Positions 59,886-64,000 of a stretch of 64,000 nt of DNA are shown one piece after another (positions within the stretch are counted from its first letter, which is position 1; the number at the start of each line of letters is the position of its first letter). The notes beneath the pieces are model-generated. The model saw only the letters and a program-made list of their open reading frames with translations. It searched no databases and was not told where the DNA came from. Made by a program: the position numbers and the translations under genes. The stretch lies in assembly GCF_900105245.1 (NCBI RefSeq), contig NZ_FNSZ01000001.1:1-64000 (forward strand). Reading direction: 5' to 3'. This DNA is from Streptomyces sp. 1222.5. Lineage in GTDB: Bacteria > Actinomycetota > Actinomycetes > Streptomycetales > Streptomycetaceae.

Positions 59886-60368
59886 GTGAAAGAAAAGCAC
59901 AGGGTTGCCGCTTCGCTGGCCGCCGCAGTCGTCATGACGTTTGCCGGAGTCGGAGCAGCACACGCTGCGAAGCAGCCCGTGGCAGCGAACGGCACCGGCG
60001 TAGGCACCGCATCCGTTGGCGGGTGCGACAACGGCCACGACTGCCCGAAGCCCCCGCCAGTGCCGTCGGGATGCTTCGACATCGACTCGGCAGTTCAGGA
60101 TCCAGACAAGTACCTCTCGGTGGTGTGCGACGGGCGGGTGTACGTCCTGACGGTCAGAGAGGCGCCGCCCTCGGCTCCTCAGCCTGTGGGCGACTGGCAG
60201 TTCGTGGGCGGCCCGACTAACGTCGTCGACGCCACACTGTCGACGCGCGCCAACGAGGTCTATGTCAGCGTGCTGACCGCGACCGGCAGCGTATTCCAGG
60301 GCGTCTGCACCGCAACGGAACCGCTCACGGTACCGTGCACCTTCACGCAGATGCCCACGCCTCCGTGA
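59886..60368 (+). CDS. Secreted protein of unknown function, 160 aa
   Basis: GTG start with GGAGAAGGGAG upstream. Signal peptide VAASLAAAVVMTFAGVGAAH, cleavage near AAHAAK. The mature part has GGCDNGHDCPKPPPVPSGCF, KYLSVVCDGRVYVLTVREAP, PVGDWQFVGGPTNVVDATLS and VFQGVCTATEPLTVPCTFTQ: six cysteines, likely three disulfides, in a ~130-aa domain. I do not recognise the family. The AT-rich promoter (59790-59880) contrasts with the neighbours. Monocistronic. Confidence 0.72.
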   Translation: MKEKHRVAASLAAAVVMTFAGVGAAHAAKQPVAANGTGVGTASVGGCDNGHDCPKPPPVPSGCFDIDSAVQDPDKYLSVVCDGRVYVLTVREAPPSAPQPVGDWQFVGGPTNVVDATLSTRANEVYVSVLTATGSVFQGVCTATEPLTVPCTFTQMPTPP

Positions 60369-60412
60369 CCAGACAACAGGCGGACCCCCCAACCGGACTG
60401 CCGAGCCGGCCC

Positions 60413-60438
60413 CAGGTTCCGTGTGACACAGGAACCTG
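60413..60438 (+). terminator. Hairpin terminator
   Basis: CAGGTTCC-G-TGTG-A-CACA-GGAACCTG, a 12-bp stem with one bulge, 45 bases after the secreted protein stop. Confidence 0.6.
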
Positions 60439-60546
60439 CTGCGGCGTTTTCAGAGGGCTGAGTTGACAGCCGGTTCTCACTAGCTGGCACGACTGGGCGC
60501 GGTCAGGTGATCGAGGCCCTCACGGCCTGCCGGTCACAAAGTGTCA

Positions 60547-60578
60547 GAGCCCCGGTCGGTGATCACCAACCGGGGCTC
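60547..60578. terminator. 32-bp near-perfect palindrome
   Basis: GAGCCCCGGT-C-GGTGATCACC-A-ACCGGGGCTC, self-complementary over 32 bases with one mismatched pair. A long hairpin, either a second terminator or a binding site. Confidence 0.5.
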
Positions 60579-60809
60579 CAAGCTGCATGGACCAGCCACG
60601 ACGCCTGAACTGGCCATTCGCGCCACCGTGCGTGAACCCGCCCCTGCGATCGGGCTGGGGTGGACGACGCAGTCGGATCCGGCCTTGGACGACCGCGGCA
60701 CGGATGTCAGGGCGCAGGGACCCAGGCCACATGCCCGCCGGGAGAAACCGCGGGCCGCTGCAGGAGCGCCACTCACGTCGTCCTGAGTGCCGGCCCTCAC
60801 ATCAGGCCT

Positions 60810-60900
60810 CGAAAACCCGGCGCATGACCCCGCGGGGATGGCTTTGGCCTACTGGACCGAGGCCAAGGGCGCCAGATGGGCGCCCTTCACTACCAGCGGG
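60810..60900. repeat. Third copy of secreted-protein leader
   Basis: About 90 bases matching 27932-28022 (and its inverted copy near 29731-29822) with scattered substitutions, from CGAAAACCCGGCGCATGACC to CACTACCAGCGGG. It contains the hairpin AAGGGCGCC-AGAT-GGGCGCCCTT, perfect here and slightly imperfect in the 28-kb copies. Confidence 0.75.
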
Positions 60901-61229
60901 CGGCTGCGCGCCCTTGACCTGACGGGTGGGTGGCTGTGGTAGCTCTCCCCTGCCGCCGAAAGCCGTGCGCGCCAGGACAGTGGTGCTGCTGGATGCAGTG
61001 GTGCAGCAGCGGGCCGGCTGGTGCCGGGGGCCGGGTGCCGGCGGCGTATCTGGCTACCGGCTTCGCTCGGTCCGTTCCGTGTGGTGGCTTGGTCTGCCGA
61101 TACCCAGTGACGGATCGGAAGGTTGTCCACGACGCCGTGAACGGGGCGCGCTTCCAGTGCCCGGCAGCGCGCCCCGACATAGCCTCGATGGAAGAGACCA
61201 GGAAGGACCATACCCGCCGAGGGGGCACT

Positions 61230-61311
61230 GCATTTGAGCGACACGTCGCGTCCGGGTCCGGTCCGGCAACAACGGCTCGATACGGGCCCACTGGGCGTCA
61301 GCCAACGACAC
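61230..61311 (-). pseudogene. IS5-type transposase 5' remnant
   Basis: SLADAQWARIEPLLPDRTRT is the classical N-terminus of IS5/IS1182-group transposases (L.D.QW..IEPLLP). The following sequence loses homology; further fragments may persist in other frames to about 61050. Confidence 0.6.
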
Positions 61312-61359
61312 ACGTCAACCAGCGATCGGATGATCTGAAGGAAACGGCCTAGTAGAGGG

Positions 61360-61680
61360 TCAGGCCGGCATCTGGGCTTTTGGGTCGCGCCGCCGGAGGG
61401 TGAGGAAGGCCTGGGCGGCGGTGACGAGGGTGACGTGGTGGTGCCAGCCGCGCCAGGTGCGGCCTTCGAAGTGGTCCAGTCTCAGGCTGTGTCTGAGTTC
61501 GCGGTAGTCGTGCCCGCTCCGCCAACGCATCTTCGCCCATCGCACCAGGTCGGCGATCGGGGTGGTGGCGGGGAAGTTGGTCATCCAGCAGCCGGTCGGC
61601 TCGTGATCGTAGAAGTGCTCGGCGCCCGGCTTGTCGAAGACGGTGCGTGGCAGTCCGGCCAGATCGCCGGCAAGGCGCAC
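61360..61680 (-). pseudogene. IS701-type transposase 3' fragment
   Basis: 106 residues ending at a stop: HFYDHEPTGCWMTNFPATTP, LVRWAKMRWRSGHDYRELRH and LDHFEGRTWRGWHHHVTLVT. This is the C-terminal catalytic-end region of IS701 DDE transposases (DYREL...LGLDHFEGR.WRGWHHH). The 5' three quarters are missing at the junction near 61680. Confidence 0.75.
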
Positions 61681-61739
61681 CTATTCTTCGGCCCCTACGA
61701 CCACGCTGGCTCCGCAGCCACGCACACAGCGTTCTGCAC

Positions 61740-61938
61740 GTCGTCGGCAAAAGCCCAGAGATGGGGCCACCGCCAACTGCTGGACGTGGCCTTGGTGACC
61801 CCGCGGCCTCGTGGTCGAGGTCGGCGTCGACGTGGCACGCGATGCGGACGGCCTGTGGCGGCACTCCGCCCGCCTCCACCGCACCCGCCCCGACCTCCAA
61901 CCGCACGACGTCACACGATGGGTTGGCCCGCCGAGCTG
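61740..61938 (+). pseudogene. 3' fragment of ATP-dependent DNA ligase
   Basis: AQRWGHRQLLDVALVTP, then after one frame change VVEVGVDVARDADGLWRHSA and RLHRTRPDLQPHDV. This matches the OB-fold end of actinobacterial LigC-type ATP-dependent ligases (LVVEV..D..RD..GRWRH..R..R.RPDL.P.DV). The nucleotidyltransferase domain is absent. A short in-frame open stretch (61918-62028) follows without identity. Confidence 0.6.
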
Positions 61939-62298
61939 ACGAAAACCGCAGAGATCGCCTGGGCCCTGGGCCCGGTCGCCGCCGTGCACGCGACAAAACG
62001 GCTCGAGGCATGTCGGGACGACCGGTGAGGATGCCGGAGCCGAGGGCGCGCGCCCCGGGCGTACGGGGTGCTGTGCACGCCGCGCATTGTCTGGGGCTTG
62101 TCTGCTGCATGTGCTCTGACCTGCGGTGGAGTTGTCCGGTTGTCCTGCCGGACGTCTCGGACGCTGTATCGCGGTACGGGCGGCCCGCTGGGGCGGTAGT
62201 CATGGAGCAGCAAGTCCGCGCCGGCCGTTCCCGGCGAGCGCGGGGGAATGTGACCGCGGGCCTACTCCGCCTGCGGTCGGGGGTTGGGGAGGGCTGTC

Positions 62299-64000
62299 AT
62301 GGCAGGACGCCGGGAGAAGCCGATCGGGCGGGGCGGGGGGCCGATCAAGGAGTTCGCCGAAGGGCTGCGGGCGCTGCGGAACGAGGCCGGGATCTCGTAT
62401 GCGGCGATGGAGAAGCGGGTTCCGTTCAGCCGGGCCACGTTGAACGAGGCTGCGAGCGGCCGCAAACTGCCGACGAAGGAACTGGCGCTGGCCTACGTAC
62501 AGGCGTGCGGAGTTGATGAGCGCACGCTGGGCGAGTGGGCACAGCGGTGGGAAGCGGCCAAGGCGGAAGTGGACCGGCTGGAGAAGCAGAAGACTCAGGC
62601 GGCGCAGCCGGGAACCGGCGACGGCGGCACCGGGCCGGCCCTCGGGACCCGGCAGGAGTCGGTGCGCCAGCCCGGGCCCCACGACCCCCGTCAGATCGGT
62701 GGGTTCAGGGTGCTGGGGTTCCTGGGCTCGGGTGCCATGGGCCGGGTCTACCTGGGTGAGAGCACCGGCGGGCGGCGGGTGGCGATCAAGGTCATCGACG
62801 GCGCCCGGGCCGGCGACGCCGAGTTCCGCGCCCGGTTCCGGCACGAGATCGACGCGGCCCGCCGGGTGCACGGGATGTTCACCGCGGCGGTCGTGGCCGC
62901 CGACCCGGATGCGGCGGAGCCGTGGATGGCCACCGAGTACGTCGCCGGCCCGCCCCTGCAGGAGGTCGTCGCCTCGCAGGGCCCACTCAAGGTCGAGACC
63001 GCGATCAAGCTGGCCGCGGGGGTGGCGGAGGCGCTGGCGGCCATCCATGGCGCGGGGGTGGTGCACCGGGACCTGAAGCCGGGCAACGTGCTCGTCGACC
63101 GGGACGGCCCGAAGGTGATCGACTTCGGGATCGCACGGACCCGGGACGCCACGGCGCTGACACGGACCCAGCTGGTGGTGGGGACCCCCGGTTATGTGGC
63201 GCCGGAGCGGCTGACCGCCGGTCAGGCGGGGCCGGCCAGCGATGTCTTCTCCTTAGGAGCGCTGCTGGCCTACGCGGTCTCGGGACAGTCGCCGTTCGGT
63301 ACGGGCACCACGGAGATCAGCTACCGGATCGTGCACGCCGAGCCGGATCTGGAACCGGTGCCCGAGGTGCTGCGGGAGCTGGTGCGGTGGTGCCTGGCCA
63401 AAGATCCCGAGGAACGGCCCGGCCCGCAGGACGTGGTCGACTGGTGCCGGCCGCACGCCGGGCAGGTGGGCCCGGGCTGGCTGCCCGCCCCGCTCGACGA
63501 CCTGGTCCGCCAGCGCGCCGAGGAGGCCGCCGCGGTCTGTGTCCCCGAAGACAGGCCCACGGTGGCGGAGCCCGCGGCGCACGGCGGACGGGTCATGCTC
63601 GCCGTGCTGGCCGTCGTCGCGGTCATCGCCGCGGTCGCGGGCCTGCTGGTCTGGCACCCCTTTGCGGAACAGCCGTTCGCCCAGGGCCCCTCCCCCACTG
63701 CCTCGTCCAGCGGGGCCGTCACCACTGGAACGACCGGCGGGCCGACGTCCGGAAGCACCGCCGGCTCGGGCAGCAGCCCCGGCGCCACCGCGGGAGTCGC
63801 GGGAAGCACCACCCAGGGCTCGGGCGGCGGGACGACCAGCGGACCCACCGCAGGCACCACCAGCGGCAACTCCGGGACGAGCCAAGGCCCGACAGGCGGG
63901 ACGACCAGCGGGCCCACCGGAGGGAACACCGGCGGCACAGGTGACCGGGGCAGCAGCAGCGGGCCGAGCGGCAGTGCCTCCAGCGGCAGCAGTCAGGGAC
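62299..64000 (+). CDS. HTH-Ser/Thr protein kinase fusion, incomplete at window edge
   Basis: At least 567 aa, continuing past the window. Residues about 15-85 form an XRE-like helix-turn-helix (AEGLRALRNEAGISYAAMEK; FSRATLNEAASGRKLP). The Hanks-type kinase domain (about 133-390) has the glycine loop GFLGSGAMGRV, Lys164 in AIKV, HRDLKPGN (256-263), DFG (275-277), GTPGYVAPERL and DVFSLG, all catalytic residues present. A transmembrane helix (432-451) is followed by an extracellular Gly/Ser/Thr-rich tail with repeated GGTTSGPT-like units. A membrane-bound signalling kinase with a cytoplasmic DNA-binding-like domain. Substrate unknown. Confidence 0.9.
   Translation, partial: MAGRREKPIGRGGGPIKEFAEGLRALRNEAGISYAAMEKRVPFSRATLNEAASGRKLPTKELALAYVQACGVDERTLGEWAQRWEAAKAEVDRLEKQKTQAAQPGTGDGGTGPALGTRQESVRQPGPHDPRQIGGFRVLGFLGSGAMGRVYLGESTGGRRVAIKVIDGARAGDAEFRARFRHEIDAARRVHGMFTAAVVAADPDAAEPWMATEYVAGPPLQEVVASQGPLKVETAIKLAAGVAEALAAIHGAGVVHRDLKPGNVLVDRDGPKVIDFGIARTRDATALTRTQLVVGTPGYVAPERLTAGQAGPASDVFSLGALLAYAVSGQSPFGTGTTEISYRIVHAEPDLEPVPEVLRELVRWCLAKDPEERPGPQDVVDWCRPHAGQVGPGWLPAPLDDLVRQRAEEAAAVCVPEDRPTVAEPAAHGGRVMLAVLAVVAVIAAVAGLLVWHPFAEQPFAQGPSPTASSSGAVTTGTTGGPTSGSTAGSGSSPGATAGVAGSTTQGSGGGTTSGPTAGTTSGNSGTSQGPTGGTTSGPTGGNTGGTGDRGSSSGPSGSASSGSSQG

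Larger units (their letters stand above)
60369..61229. other. Gene-free 0.9 kb with hairpins and a dispersed leader repeat
   Basis: Contains the hairpins at 60413-60438 and 60547-60578 and a third copy of the leader of the secreted protein genes near 28 kb (60810-60900). The coding part of that gene is absent here, replaced by unrelated sequence. Confidence 0.55.

Overview
The window is very GC-rich, and nearly every real reading frame has strongly GC-biased third codon positions. It encodes a telomere-associated protein (Tap), DUF5753, ANTAR, ROK and ECF regulators, and many small secreted proteins. This points to a Streptomyces-type actinomycete with linear replicons, and to the accessory arm of a chromosome or a large linear plasmid rather than the core. 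Pseudogenes, transposase scraps, dispersed repeats and foreign single genes separate short intact operons throughout.

Layout. 0-6.2 kb: an orphan DUF5753 regulator, a multiply frameshifted gene, a GAF-PP2C phosphatase/STAS pair and a metallo-beta-lactamase-fold hydrolase. 6.6-10.1 kb: plasmid-like HTH and hypothetical genes, a 3' fragment of the terminal-protein gene tpg and a broken SRAP (YedK-like) fragment. 10.9-12.6 kb: intact RNase J. 13.0-15.7 kb: a putative toxin-antitoxin pair and an IS630-type element whose best terminal repeats enclose a passenger gene. 16.1-26.9 kb: a complete saccharide-utilisation locus (ABC importer, ROK regulator and oxidoreductase on the minus strand; dehydrogenase, isomerase and two glycosidases divergent on the plus strand). 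26.9-29.9 kb: a gene graveyard, then a ~0.65-kb inverted duplication around a gene for a secreted tandem-repeat protein. 30.5-33.3 kb: a TetR-cupin-DUF4865-phosphotriesterase operon plus a DUF1272 gene. 33.5-37.2 kb: intact tap followed by a dead tpg. 37.6-40.9 kb: quinone oxidoreductase, TetR and DJ-1/PfpI genes sharing promoter-proximal palindromic half-sites. 41.7-46.4 kb: cold-shock protein, MFS exporter, STAS and ANTAR proteins. 48.5-52.7 kb: an ECF sigma factor with a ZAS-Asp23 fusion protein, divergent from an Asp23/AmaP-like envelope cluster. 52.8-60.4 kb: a sigma-factor remnant, a CBS protein and a run of small secreted, lipoprotein, membrane and zinc-ribbon genes. 60.8-62.0 kb: repeat, transposase and DNA ligase remnants. 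62.3 kb to the end: an HTH-Ser/Thr kinase fusion that runs off the window.

The most notable points are these. Tap lies directly upstream of a tpg killed by two amber codons, a frameshift and truncation, and two more tpg 3' fragments lie elsewhere, so this stretch looks assembled by recombination between linear-replicon arms. A ZAS anti-sigma motif is fused to an Asp23-like domain beside an ECF sigma factor. An inverted gene pair flanks a 36-bp coding minisatellite, with a third copy of its leader 31 kb away. All family names come from reading the sequence, with no database search.
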